A model generated the notes under the pieces. The model was not told the DNA's origin, did not search any database, and saw only the letters and a program-made list of their open reading frames with translations. From a virus, in the IMG/VR virus record IMGVR_UViG_3300048839_000566, positions 1 to 44,902 of that record: a DNA stretch of 44,902 bases; one strand, written 5' to 3'. Positions 20,984 to 27,990 of this stretch are shown here, in pieces. The position numbers and the translations under genes were made by a program. Each line of letters begins with the position of its first letter. The stretch's first letter is position 1.

Positions 20984-21207
20984 TGGAACTCTATTACCGA
21001 ATCGATTCATGCCCAAAGTCAACGCTCGTAATTATTGGATTGTGGGAGGATCGAGACATCGGGCGCGGAGTGGCTGGTGGGACTGGCGGAAAGGCGCCGC
21101 TATATATGGCGTTCCTGCAAACCCTCGGTTTGGCTGCCAAATATATTTATGAAATGGAAAACGCGAACCGGATGATGGAAGGAGAATTTCATGAGCGCAA
21201 ATTTTGA
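20983..21207 (+). CDS. Small protein (74 aa), unknown
   Basis: ATG 20983 overlaps the previous TGA. MELYYRIDSCPKSTLVIIGL then GGTGGKAPLYMAFLQTLGLA. A longer upstream extension in this frame is a shadow. No recognised family. Confidence 0.55.
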   Translation: MELYYRIDSCPKSTLVIIGLWEDRDIGRGVAGGTGGKAPLYMAFLQTLGLAAKYIYEMENANRMMEGEFHERKF

Positions 21208-21460
21208 GTTTGTCACCACACAGGTTGCAAGGAAGGGTTATTGGTGCGATGCATCAAGGATCGTCCTTGAGGCCGGTGATTTTGGCGCTATGACAAGGGC
21301 CGATCTTCGACTACTCGCAAAAGCAAGGCGTGACGGGTGGAAAATAAAGAAAGGTCAGATATATGTTAAGTGCTCTGGAATTGTGGATGGCGAATGGACC
21401 ACTTTTCGCGCAAGACCGGAGATCAACTCACTATGTGAGTGTTATGGGCTTTATGAATAA
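21191..21460 (+). CDS. Small protein (89 aa), unknown
   Basis: ATG 21191 follows GGAGAA. MSANFEFVTTQVARKGYWCD, a central AMTRADLRLLAKARRDGWKI and a cysteine-containing end. It could bind nucleic acid through the basic middle. No family recognised. Confidence 0.55.
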   Translation: MSANFEFVTTQVARKGYWCDASRIVLEAGDFGAMTRADLRLLAKARRDGWKIKKGQIYVKCSGIVDGEWTTFRARPEINSLCECYGLYE

Positions 21461-21472
21461 ACTGGAGGAAAC

Positions 21473-21733
21473 ATGAATAAACACACCGAAGGCCCGTGGT
21501 ACGTGGGCGAAGAAAAAGACGGAGCGACGAGTATCGATTCTCAAGGGTGGGATTCGCTCGCCCTCGTTTATACACATCTCGACGGCGAGCCGAACCCGGA
21601 GGGAAAGTGGAATGCGGCGATTATTGCCCACGCGCCGGAAATGTATCGTCTCTTGTCTGCGCTGAGGGGTATCAACGCGATCGCCGCCGCAGTGGAACAT
21701 TTGCTATCTGAAATCGAGGAGGCTGCAAAATGA
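21473..21733 (+). CDS. Conserved phage protein (HTEGPW type)
   Basis: 86 residues after [23 protein letters not shown], then [20 protein letters not shown] and a helical end. The opening HT-x-G-P-W and the later NA-x-x-I-A-x-A-P-E-M are typical of a common small phage family of unknown function. Confidence 0.7.
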   Translation: MNKHTEGPWYVGEEKDGATSIDSQGWDSLALVYTHLDGEPNPEGKWNAAIIAHAPEMYRLLSALRGINAIAAAVEHLLSEIEEAAK

Positions 21734-22194
21734 GCGGAGTTAATAAGGTTATCATCCTGGGCAATCTCGGGCGCGATCCGGAGACGCGCTACATGCCAAG
21801 CGGCGATGCGGTGACGACATTTTCGGTCGCCACGTCCGAAAGCTGGAAAGACAAAAACACCGGCGAAAAAAGGGAATCGACGGAATGGCACAACTGCGTG
21901 GCGTTTCGCCGACTCGGGGAGATCGCCGGGACATATCTCAAAAAAGGATCGAAAATATATCTCGAGGGGAAATTGAAAACAGAGACGTATGAAAAAGACG
22001 GGGCAAAAAGATACTCAACGAAAATCATCGTCGATCAGCTCCAGATGCTCGGGTCGAGAGACGGATCGGCAGATAGCTCCGCCTCAGATGATGGGGCGGT
22101 CGCGCACTACGACGAGCGAGCAGCAAGGACCCCGGCTCCGAGTCGGGATCAGACGTCGGAGCCGCCGATGATGGATGATGAGATTCCTTTTTGA
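21730..22194 (+). CDS. ssb: Single-stranded DNA-binding protein
   Basis: 154 residues with the OB-fold of [23 protein letters not shown], then [20 protein letters not shown] and [21 protein letters not shown] flexible linker leads to the acidic tip MMDDEIPF, the usual docking site for host replication and repair proteins. It coats single strands during phage replication and RecT-mediated annealing. Last gene of the compact early operon. Confidence 0.95.
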   Translation: MSGVNKVIILGNLGRDPETRYMPSGDAVTTFSVATSESWKDKNTGEKRESTEWHNCVAFRRLGEIAGTYLKKGSKIYLEGKLKTETYEKDGAKRYSTKIIVDQLQMLGSRDGSADSSASDDGAVAHYDERAARTPAPSRDQTSEPPMMDDEIPF

Positions 22195-22269
22195 CGAGGC
22201 GAGGCACCCGTACTTTGGGATGGGTTATCCCCCATTTGGGTGACCCCTCAAAAAATCTCAAAAAAGGTG

Positions 22270-22298
22270 TTGACGTGTGACTAGTCACGATGTAATCT
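22270..22298 (+). promoter_or_regulatory. Promoter for the accessory zone (putative)
   Basis: TTGACG (22270-22275), 17 bases, TAATCT (22293-22298), 49 bases upstream of the 22347 start. The spacer contains a perfect palindrome, so the promoter is probably controlled by a dimeric repressor. Confidence 0.5.
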
Positions 22299-22307
22299 AC
22301 TTACATC
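22277..22307 (+). promoter_or_regulatory. Two tandem palindromic operators
   Basis: GTGACTAGTCAC (22277-22288) is a perfect 12-bp palindrome in the promoter spacer. GATGTAA-TCTAC-TTACATC (22289-22307) is a 7-5-7 inverted repeat over the -10 and start. The RHH protein at 24587 is one candidate binder. Confidence 0.5.
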
Positions 22308-22346
22308 GGGAGGCCAAAGGGGCTGACCAAATAGGGGGATAGGGGC

Positions 22347-22586
22347 ATGAGGACAGACAGATTCGAAGCAGCGTTTTTGGCCGTATGGGAAAAGATCACC
22401 AAGAACGGCCTGCGGGAAATCAGTGAGGAAGCCTCAAATCTGCTTGAGGCAGTGATCGCAGACGCCGAAACCGGCGATCTTGGCACGATCAAGCTGGCGC
22501 TTGAGGATGGAGCCTATCTTGGCTCCATCGATGCTCATCAAGTTGATGTTGAGGAGCTGCACGATCTCATCAAACGGGCTGCATGA
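22347..22586 (+). CDS. Small acidic helical protein (79 aa)
   Basis: ATG after GGGGGATAGGGGC. MRTDRFEAAFLAVWEKITKN, then helices with many Glu/Asp (EVELHDLIKR-like VEELHDLIKRAA at the end). The stop overlaps the next ATG (ATGA). No family recognised. Confidence 0.6.
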   Translation: MRTDRFEAAFLAVWEKITKNGLREISEEASNLLEAVIADAETGDLGTIKLALEDGAYLGSIDAHQVDVEELHDLIKRAA

Positions 22587-22765
22587 ACGACACGCCCGCC
22601 CAGCGCAAGGCCCGAGAGCGCGCCGCAAAGCGCTCTGCTGGTCTGGTACCGCTAGAGGTGTGGGTGCCCCGGTCCGGGGTGCCCGCCGTGCGGAAACTCG
22701 AGGCCCGCCTAGTGCGGGCAGCTAAGCCGCAAGCTTGCGGCGGCGAAAACCAACCGCCCCGCTGA
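22583..22765 (+). CDS. Small basic protein, intact copy of a duplicated gene
   Basis: 60 residues: MNDTPAQRKARERAAKRSAG, then LVPLEVWVPRSGVPAVRKLE and ARLVRAAKP. A basic helix, a beta strand (PLEVWVP) and a second helix resemble short RHH-type or antitoxin-like DNA binders. A second copy at 24285 has a one-base deletion. The last 13 residues differ from that copy because a 70-base insertion carrying a GC-rich hairpin replaced the original end. Confidence 0.6.
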   Translation: MNDTPAQRKARERAAKRSAGLVPLEVWVPRSGVPAVRKLEARLVRAAKPQACGGENQPPR

Positions 22766-22777
22766 TACAGTGGGGCA
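22748..22777 (+). repeat. 30-bp hairpin repeat, copy 1
   Basis: AACCAACCGCCCCGCTGATA followed by two variable bases and GTGGGGCA, which recurs at 23664-23693 with 28 of 30 bases identical. It can fold CCCCGCTG/CAGTGGGG with one G-T pair. It covers the stop of the 22583 gene. Confidence 0.65.
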
Positions 22778-22852
22778 ACAAGCCGAAACGGTGATCGGAG
22801 TCGAATTCGACAAAATCGGAGTCGAATTCGCCGCCTTAAGTTAAAAGCCGCC

Positions 22853-22943
22853 TCACACCACCCCCACGATCAGTGAGATCGCCGACACTTGGTTTGCGCT
22901 CACGGTCGTGATCACCACGTTCCCCGCCGTCGTCTGGCCGCTA
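22853..22943 (-). pseudogene. Relic of tail-hub gene 3' end
   Basis: Positions 22866-22943 match 24786-24863 with two mismatches, exactly 1,920 bases apart. Read on the minus strand it codes for SGQTTAGNVVITTVSANQVS then AISLIVGVV and a stop; the intact hub gene ends in the same way except P for A and VL for VV. The 3' end is thus a separate allele with its own stop codon, stranded by recombination. Upstream homology stops abruptly at 22943. Confidence 0.85.
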
Positions 22944-22998
22944 ATAGCGCGTTACTAATCAAACACTTACAAGTTGTTGAAAAAACTGCTCAAACCGC

Positions 22999-23027
22999 TT
23001 GACGCGCTGGTATTGTGCGCATACTAT
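22999..23027 (+). promoter_or_regulatory. Sigma70-type promoter
   Basis: TTGACG (22999-23004), 17 bases, TACTAT (23022-23027). A GCGC-9-GCGC inverted repeat (23004-23020) fills the spacer and may be an operator. It drives the 23095 gene. Confidence 0.65.
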
Positions 23028-23094
23028 TAGTTTGCGGCAACGATGTTGCCCCCCCACCCACCCAACGCGCCCTAATGGGCGCAAGGAGAAGAAC

Positions 23095-23457
23095 ATGTAC
23101 ACAATAACCATTCGCACCGGGCGCGGTGCGGACAGGCGTACAGCCCTGCGCCTGACAGGGCACAATGATTGGATGCGTCAGTCGATGGCCGTAGCCATCG
23201 AACTGACGCTGGGTGACGGCGCCCGCCCGGTGTTTGTTCGGGCCTGCAGGGGTGGATCACCGGGGGTCACCGGGACGCTGGACCTATGGTCCAGCGCAAG
23301 CCAAGCGTGGATCGACGCGCTTGGTGAGCTACTCACCAACGCGAGTTGGGACCCCGATACCCGTAAAGGGTACGGGGTCTTCATCGAGCGCCTATTGGCG
23401 CTCAAGGCCGACTGGCGGCTGGCGCAAGGGTGGAGTGACCCACCACCCCACCCCTGA
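23095..23457 (+). CDS. Accessory-zone protein (120 aa), unknown
   Basis: ATG 23095 follows AAGGAGAAG. MYTITIRTGRGADRRTALRL, then a beta-rich middle (MAVAIELTLGDGARPVFVRA) and a helical end with KGYGVFIERLLALKADWRLA. It has its own promoter and its stop lies within a rho-independent terminator, so it is a single-gene unit, typical of phage morons. No family recognised. Confidence 0.65.
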   Translation: MYTITIRTGRGADRRTALRLTGHNDWMRQSMAVAIELTLGDGARPVFVRACRGGSPGVTGTLDLWSSASQAWIDALGELLTNASWDPDTRKGYGVFIERLLALKADWRLAQGWSDPPPHP

Positions 23458-23474
23458 GCAATCAGGGGGTTTTT
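23451..23474 (+). terminator. Rho-independent terminator 1
   Basis: Stem CCCCTGA / TCAGGGG closed by a GCAA tetraloop, then GTTTTT. It includes the stop codon of the 23095 gene. An almost identical copy lies at 24498-24521. Confidence 0.85.
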
Positions 23475-23477
23475 CAC

Positions 23478-23564
23478 ATGCCCATCCTAACGGATGGGTT
23501 AAGGCGCAATGCGCGCAAACAAAAGGAGACTGGTATGTTCGGCTTGCTGCTAAAAAGCCACTGA
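23478..23564 (+). CDS. Possible leader peptide sharing MPILTDGLRRN
   Basis: A 28-codon frame directly after the terminator; the 3' arm AGGGGG of the hairpin lies eight bases before the ATG and could act as ribosome site. Its first 11 residues MPILTDGLRRN are kept in the second copy (24525, GTG start) although the DNA differs only at silent or start positions. Translation is unproven. Confidence 0.3.
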   Translation: MPILTDGLRRNARKQKETGMFGLLLKSH

Positions 23565-23628
23565 TAGTTCAGGGGCTCACACACCTGCACACCAACCAAG
23601 GTTGGTGGCGCGAGTGGAGGGTCGCCGA

Positions 23629-23700
23629 ATGATATTCGGCTTAGCGCTCTTGTGGGCGCTAACAACCAACCGCCCCGCTGATATGGTGGGGCACAATTAG
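23629..23700 (+). CDS. Possible 23-aa hydrophobic peptide
   Basis: ATG after GGAGGG, reading MIFGLALLWALTTNRPADMV and a stop at 23700, in the leader of the next gene. The second half overlaps the 30-bp hairpin repeat. Could be a small membrane peptide; weakly supported. Confidence 0.25.
   Translation: MIFGLALLWALTTNRPADMVGHN
23664..23693 (+). repeat. 30-bp hairpin repeat, copy 2
   Basis: Second copy of the element at 22748-22777, here about 30 bases before the 23725 start. Confidence 0.65.
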
Positions 23701-23724
23701 AGGCCGGAAGGCCGGAGGATCAAA

Positions 23725-24162
23725 ATGAAAAACCTGTATCTAGTGGAGCAACACAGCTCCACTTTTGGTCAAACCGAAGCAGGCTGTCACCACAGCCAGA
23801 GCGCAAAAAGAGTGGTGGCTCAGGTCACCATGACAGACATGGTCATGGGGATCTACCCCGACAAGGGGGAGGTCTCGGAGTTTTTCGAGCAGGCCCACCC
23901 GGAAGTGGTGATTTACACTCCAAAAGGGGATATTCGTATCCCCGTGGAAGCCTCATATACGGGGATCAGAACGATCCTCGCGTTGCGGCATGCGCGCAAG
24001 GGGGATCCATCTCTCCCTTACGTGTCCTGTCGGTCCTGGGCAGTACACGAGATCGTGTACTGCACGCAGGAAGAAATGGACGCAGCGATTGCTGCGTCCA
24101 AACCGGAGGTTTTCCTCGACGGGGGAAACCTCAATTACCAACGCGCCCTGTTGGGGCGATAG
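23725..24162 (+). CDS. Accessory-zone protein (145 aa), unknown
   Basis: ATG after GGAGGATCAAA. MKNLYLVEQHSSTFGQTEAG, then TMTDMVMGIYPDKGEVSEFF, VVIYTPKGDIRIPVEASYTG and a C-terminal TQEEMDAAIAASKPEVF. Globular and mixed alpha/beta in appearance; no motif recognised. Part of the cassette bounded by the duplicated hub 3' ends. Confidence 0.6.
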   Translation: MKNLYLVEQHSSTFGQTEAGCHHSQSAKRVVAQVTMTDMVMGIYPDKGEVSEFFEQAHPEVVIYTPKGDIRIPVEASYTGIRTILALRHARKGDPSLPYVSCRSWAVHEIVYCTQEEMDAAIAASKPEVFLDGGNLNYQRALLGR

Positions 24163-24176
24163 GGGGAGTTGTGGGG

Positions 24177-24288
24177 ATGATAGAGGAGAGATGCCCAGTG
24201 GGCGGAGTGGCGGGTCTATCTCGCCCATTATGATCGGCTGGTGAGGGACACTTGCCCGCCTGTTGGCGAGGTTGATGAGGTCGAATGA
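24177..24288 (+). pseudogene. Probable frameshifted small gene
   Basis: ATG 24177 (GGGGAG upstream) starts MIEERC... but stops after 18 codons. Removing one A around 24189 would join it to a frame reading DAQWAEWRVYLAHYDRLVRD and ending GEVDEVE, whose TGA overlaps the next ATG in the same ATGA manner as the equivalent pair at 22583. The repaired product looks like a short acidic protein. Either a decayed gene or a sequence error. Confidence 0.4.
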
Positions 24289-24475
24289 GCGACACGCCAG
24301 CTCAAAGAAAAGCCCGAGAGCGCGCCGCAAAGCGCTCTGCTGGTCTGGTACCGCTAGAGGTGTGGGTGCCCCGGTCCGGGGGCCCACCGTGCGGAAACTC
24401 GAGGCCCGCCTGGTGCGGGCAGCCAAGCCGATCGGACAGTCGAATTCGACAAAATCGGAGTCGAATTCGCCTTAA
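24285..24475 (+). pseudogene. Second, frameshifted copy of the small basic protein gene
   Basis: Starts MSDTPAQRKARERAAKRSAG and is nearly identical in DNA to 22583 onward, but a one-base deletion near 24380 (GGGGGCCCACC versus GGGGTGCCCGCC) shifts the frame. With the base restored it continues TVRKLEARLVRAAKPIGQSN and stops at 24475, probably the original ending of this family. As it stands the reading frame runs on aberrantly through the terminator. Confidence 0.7.
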
Positions 24476-24497
24476 GTTAAAACCCACCACACCAACA

Positions 24498-24521
24498 CCC
24501 CTGAGCAATCAGGGGGTTTTT
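24498..24521 (+). terminator. Rho-independent terminator 2
   Basis: Same stem CCCCTGA/TCAGGGG, GCAA loop and GTTTTT as terminator 1. The two 61-base blocks 23450-23510 and 24497-24557, including the following CCATCC-TAAC-GGATGG stem, differ at three positions. Confidence 0.85.
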
Positions 24522-24524
24522 CGC

Positions 24525-24575
24525 GTGCCGATCCTAACGGATGGGTTAAGGCGCAATTGCGCAATCAAAAAATGA
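24525..24575 (+). CDS. Possible leader peptide, second copy
   Basis: GTG start, 16 codons, opening (M)PILTDGLRRN as in the 23478 frame, and ending just before the RHH gene ribosome site. Function unknown; listed because of the conserved opening. Confidence 0.25.
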   Translation: MPILTDGLRRNCAIKK

Positions 24576-24586
24576 GGAGAAACATT

Positions 24587-24796
24587 ATGAATGACAACAA
24601 CGCATCACAAAAACGCCACCCTGGACGCCCGCAGCTAATGAGCGGGGGGCGGCGCATTGCAGTATATTTAGACGCGAAAACGATCGACGCTGCGAGGAAG
24701 ATCGGAAAAGGCAGCGTCAGCGATGGGATACGCACCGCGATACGCACCGCGATAGGTGACGAGACAATCGCGTCACAAAACGCCAACGATCAGTGA
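24587..24796 (+). CDS. Ribbon-helix-helix regulator (69 aa)
   Basis: ATG 24587, GAGGAGA seven bases upstream. GGRRIAVYLDAKTIDAARKI and GKGSVSDGIRTAIRTAIGDE give a beta strand followed by two helices with the G-x-x-S-D-x-I-R turn of RHH (CopG/Arc) DNA-binding proteins. A basic N-terminal arm (KRHPGRPQ) resembles an AT-hook. It likely controls the accessory promoters. Its last 24 bases overlap the end of the tail-hub gene on the opposite strand. Confidence 0.75.
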   Translation: MNDNNASQKRHPGRPQLMSGGRRIAVYLDAKTIDAARKIGKGSVSDGIRTAIRTAIGDETIASQNANDQ

Positions 24797-27550
24797 GATC
24801 GCCGACACTTGGTTCGGGCTCACGGTCGTGATCACCACGTTCCCCGCCGTCGTCTGGCCGCTATCACGCACGCGGCGGGCTACCCCAAGCCGATTGTTAT
24901 TGACGCTCGCCGGAGTCGACAGGAGCCAGCTCGCAGGCGGTGTGACGCCAGTCGGCGACCCAGCCACATCCCAAGTCATCGCAATGATTCCGAGCTGCCC
25001 CGCCGCGTTGGCGGTGGCGACTGCCGCCGCGAGCGTCCCGGTCTCGCCGTCCGTCCCAGTTTTTGCGGTGAGCGCGGTTTTAACCTCGCACGTGCCGCCG
25101 TTCAGGTGCCGGCACGTGATTATATGGATACCGATCACGGTGGACGCCGCTTGCGTGACATATAGCAACGCTCCAGCGTCCCCGCTCTGCGCGACCCGGC
25201 TCAGCACCGATATCGAGTGGTCGTATGGTCCGGTCGGGTTGCCCTGACTGTCGACCAGCGTCCACCCCGCCGGGGTGGTGAGCGCGGATCGGTGCATCAC
25301 GAACGCGAGGATCAGATCACCCACCGCCGTGGCCGCCGGTATCGTTTGGCTCGTCGATGTTGCGGTGGTGTACGTGGTGCCGCTCTGACCTATCGAGACG
25401 ACGTAATTCAGCACGCGCGCGAACGATACGTCGTGCTGTTGCCAGCTCGTAATCCCTCCTCGCACCGCCTCGACCCTGACCCGCAGCGGATCGAAAGGTC
25501 CACCGTCCGCTATCTCGTCGTCGATGGTATAGGCGTAGCTGGTGCCGGATATCCCGGTCACGGTGCGTACCGTCGTGGCGTCATCGATCAGCCGCACGGT
25601 GTACGTGGTCCCCGCCTCCGGTCCGATATTTCCGCTTGACTGCGGCGTGATTGATGCGGTCTGTGTCAGCCGATTCCGGTGAGCCCAAGCGATCGTGACT
25701 GCACCGGTTACGGTGGCCGGATATGCTGATCCGTTGATACGTAGCTGGCCAGGAGGGTATGGGCGATCTTGCCGCCGATTCATCGCGTAGTTGTCGGCAG
25801 ATATCGACGTAATATCCAGCTCACCTCGTGATGTTTTCGTCTGGACCTTCGCATAGACAATATCGCTCTGCACATAATCAACGCCGTCCTGCCCAGCGGT
25901 GTCGCCAGCGAACCAAAGCACACCGCCCGCATTGTGCGCCTTCGGCACGGTATCTAGCACGCCGCGCTGCACGTTGATCGTTTGCGCGCTCGTGTTGTAG
26001 GCGTCGATCCGCATGTATTCGCCGTTAAGTATTACATACGACCCTAGAGCAATCGGTCGGATATTAAGATCGGCGATATTATCGAGCGTTATTACGGTCG
26101 TCTCCTGCTGAGCGAGAGCGTAGACCGTGGACGCAGTGACCGGGTGCGTTCCGCTTGCGCGCTCCTCAAGCGATCCAGAGCTGAGCCCGGTCCATAGATC
26201 ATAGTCGAGCGCGTCGCTACTCGGTCGCCTCGCGTATACGTCAAGGCGACAATATGTCGGGTCAAGGTAGGCGAGTTCCGATTCGGATAGCGTCCTCGCG
26301 AGATCGTAATAGGGGGTTTCGGTTAATATCCGAGTCGGCGATTGCGCCGGGAGGTTTGACGGCTCAGTCCAGCCAACGGGCTGTTGCCCGGTGTAGGACG
26401 ACTGCGGCATCCCGAATATATCCTCGACCATATCGATCTGGATCTCGCCGCTTTGCAGCGTCCCCCAATTTATCGAGACTATACGATAGGCCGCATCGAT
26501 CCCGAGCGGCGTCCACTGCAACCGCACAACGTCCCCCGGCAGATAATCCCACGCTGAGCGGTTCATCTTGATCCGCGCCTTGGTCAGTGCGGCGCTTGCC
26601 GCCTTCAGGTCACGTACAGCGACGCGTTGCGCGAGCGTGTCGCTCGTGATCCCCTGATAGTTCGCCTTCCGGTTCACCACCGCGCCCTGGATCTCGATGT
26701 TTGCGAGATCCTGCACCGAACATACCTTCGCTTTTCCGGTCGTGGAGTCGGTATATACAACGGTAATTTCGTTCGCAGTTTCTCCCCATGCCGACCTGGA
26801 CAGACTTTCGAGCACCGCGTTTGACTGATTGATTATCGGCAATGTTCCGATCGAATAGTCGAGACGTAATAATTTGATTTTGAACTGGCCGCTTTTTCGA
26901 TCGACCTGTAGCACGCCGCCAATGTGATCCATTATCATCCTGATGAACGATTTAATCTGCTCCGTATTATTCCAAAGCATCGAAAGCCCGAAGTTCTCGG
27001 AGTAGAGCGTGTCGGCGACTGCCGCAAAGTTGGTTCCGTCGATTGCGCTGGTGGGATATCCCATCCCCCATTGTGGGTTCGTGAGGCACTCATAAACGAT
27101 GTGGGCCGGGTTCATGTCGTTCCCGATTGAAGCTTTACCGCTGTACCAGACCGACCCGTTCCAGCCGGTGGTGATGCGTTTGACGCGGAACGCCCACGGC
27201 TTGATATATGGGTTCATCGCCGAAACCATTCCATTAAAAACCGCTGTCAATATCCCGCGACACGCCGGGATCGATGCTCCGAGCTGCGATTGCAAATAGG
27301 TGTTTGGCGCCTGCCCGGAGTCGCCCATCGCGACGTATAAATCACCCTGAATTCCCCCCTCCTTTTTCTCACCACCGAAAAGCTCAGGTGCGTTTATCGT
27401 GACGGTCCCGCTCGCCGCCTGGTTGCCGGTCCACGCCTGTCGATCTCCCACCTGGATTTCGGTCAGTGCGTTAACCGGTCCATAACAGATCGCATATTGG
27501 ATGCCTAGATAATATTTATACCCGATCGTTATCGCCTTACCCTTGCTCAT
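24773..27550 (-). CDS. Tail-tip hub / host-specificity protein (J-like)
   Basis: 925 residues from the MSKGKAITIGYKYYLGIQYA methionine (ATG 27550, overlapping the preceding stop). The first 480 residues read as a phage tail hub (AICYGPVNALTEIQVGDRQA; WNNTEQIKSFIRMIMDHIGG; LPGDVVRLQWTPLGIDAAYR). The rest contains beta-sandwich repeats (RINGSAYPATVTGAVTIAWA) and an Ala/Thr-rich C-terminal domain ending AISLIVGVL. Such proteins form the tail-tip ring and often set host range. The 3' end is duplicated at 22853-22943. Last gene of the leftward late operon. Confidence 0.88.
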   Translation of the reverse strand: MSKGKAITIGYKYYLGIQYAICYGPVNALTEIQVGDRQAWTGNQAASGTVTINAPELFGGEKKEGGIQGDLYVAMGDSGQAPNTYLQSQLGASIPACRGILTAVFNGMVSAMNPYIKPWAFRVKRITTGWNGSVWYSGKASIGNDMNPAHIVYECLTNPQWGMGYPTSAIDGTNFAAVADTLYSENFGLSMLWNNTEQIKSFIRMIMDHIGGVLQVDRKSGQFKIKLLRLDYSIGTLPIINQSNAVLESLSRSAWGETANEITVVYTDSTTGKAKVCSVQDLANIEIQGAVVNRKANYQGITSDTLAQRVAVRDLKAASAALTKARIKMNRSAWDYLPGDVVRLQWTPLGIDAAYRIVSINWGTLQSGEIQIDMVEDIFGMPQSSYTGQQPVGWTEPSNLPAQSPTRILTETPYYDLARTLSESELAYLDPTYCRLDVYARRPSSDALDYDLWTGLSSGSLEERASGTHPVTASTVYALAQQETTVITLDNIADLNIRPIALGSYVILNGEYMRIDAYNTSAQTINVQRGVLDTVPKAHNAGGVLWFAGDTAGQDGVDYVQSDIVYAKVQTKTSRGELDITSISADNYAMNRRQDRPYPPGQLRINGSAYPATVTGAVTIAWAHRNRLTQTASITPQSSGNIGPEAGTTYTVRLIDDATTVRTVTGISGTSYAYTIDDEIADGGPFDPLRVRVEAVRGGITSWQQHDVSFARVLNYVVSIGQSGTTYTTATSTSQTIPAATAVGDLILAFVMHRSALTTPAGWTLVDSQGNPTGPYDHSISVLSRVAQSGDAGALLYVTQAASTVIGIHIITCRHLNGGTCEVKTALTAKTGTDGETGTLAAAVATANAAGQLGIIAMTWDVAGSPTGVTPPASWLLSTPASVNNNRLGVARRVRDSGQTTAGNVVITTVSPNQVSAISLIVGVL

Positions 27551-27753
27551 CTCGCCCCCGATTCCCTGCTTTTTGCAGCCGCGACAACTGCGTCGGCCAT
27601 AGCGTCGCCGAGCGCCAATAATATTTCGGCTTGGATACCGCTCGCCACAAACTGCCCCCAGTCGAGACCGTAGCGCTTCGCGAAATCGCGAGATCCACGC
27701 GAGCAATATCCGCAGGATCGCATATCGGCGACGGTAACGATCGTCATGATCAT
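27547..27753 (-). CDS. Small tail-region protein (68 aa)
   Basis: Overlaps both neighbours by four bases. TIVTVADMRSCGYCSRGSRD, then FAKRYGLDWGQFVASGIQAE and LLALGDAMADAVV. This family regularly sits just before the hub gene in related siphophages; assembly role assumed, not shown. The C-x-x-C could bind metal. Confidence 0.75.
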   Translation of the reverse strand: MIMTIVTVADMRSCGYCSRGSRDFAKRYGLDWGQFVASGIQAEILLALGDAMADAVVAAAKSRESGAR

Positions 27754-27974
27754 TTCCCCGATTTTGTCTTGATCGGCGAGGTGCGCAGATCGCCGTACCA
27801 GATGACATTGGCCCCCGTAATGAGCACGGTCCCAAACACAACCGGGATCGGCCTCCCCTCCTCCGCCGTCGGAACGTCGAAGTCCTGAATGGATGCTGGC
27901 GCTGGCTTCGGGGGTTTCGGTGCGAGCGCTATCGACAGGATCATGGAGATAACAAAAATCGCGAGCAATTCCAT
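27750..27974 (-). CDS. Tail-tip assembly protein with N-terminal membrane segment
   Basis: 74 residues. A hydrophobic helix MELLAIFVISMILSIALAPK is followed by PPKPAPASIQDFDVPTAEEG and RPIPVVFGTVLITGANVIWY. The last motif (P-V-V-F-G-T) is the typical beginning of tail-hub proteins, here as a separate small gene. Position between BR0599-like and hub genes supports a tail-tip function. Confidence 0.75.
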   Translation of the reverse strand: MELLAIFVISMILSIALAPKPPKPAPASIQDFDVPTAEEGRPIPVVFGTVLITGANVIWYGDLRTSPIKTKSGK

Positions 27975-27990
27975 TTTTGGACCCTCGATC

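Larger units (their letters stand above)
22766..23094. other. Intergenic stretch with duplicated blocks and a promoter
   Basis: These 329 bases hold no complete gene. In order: a block with two GTCGAATTCG words and CTTAAGTTAA (22800-22845, repeated at 24440-24480), the relic of the tail-hub 3' end (22853-22943), an AT-rich part, a good sigma70-type promoter (22999-23027) and a pyrimidine-rich leader ending in AAGGAGAAG before the 23095 start. Confidence 0.7.

Noticed and set aside
22200-22265. GC-rich small hairpins after ssb as a terminator
   Set aside because: Short competing stems (GGGTTATCCC, GGGTGACCCC) without a clear T-run; not convincing.
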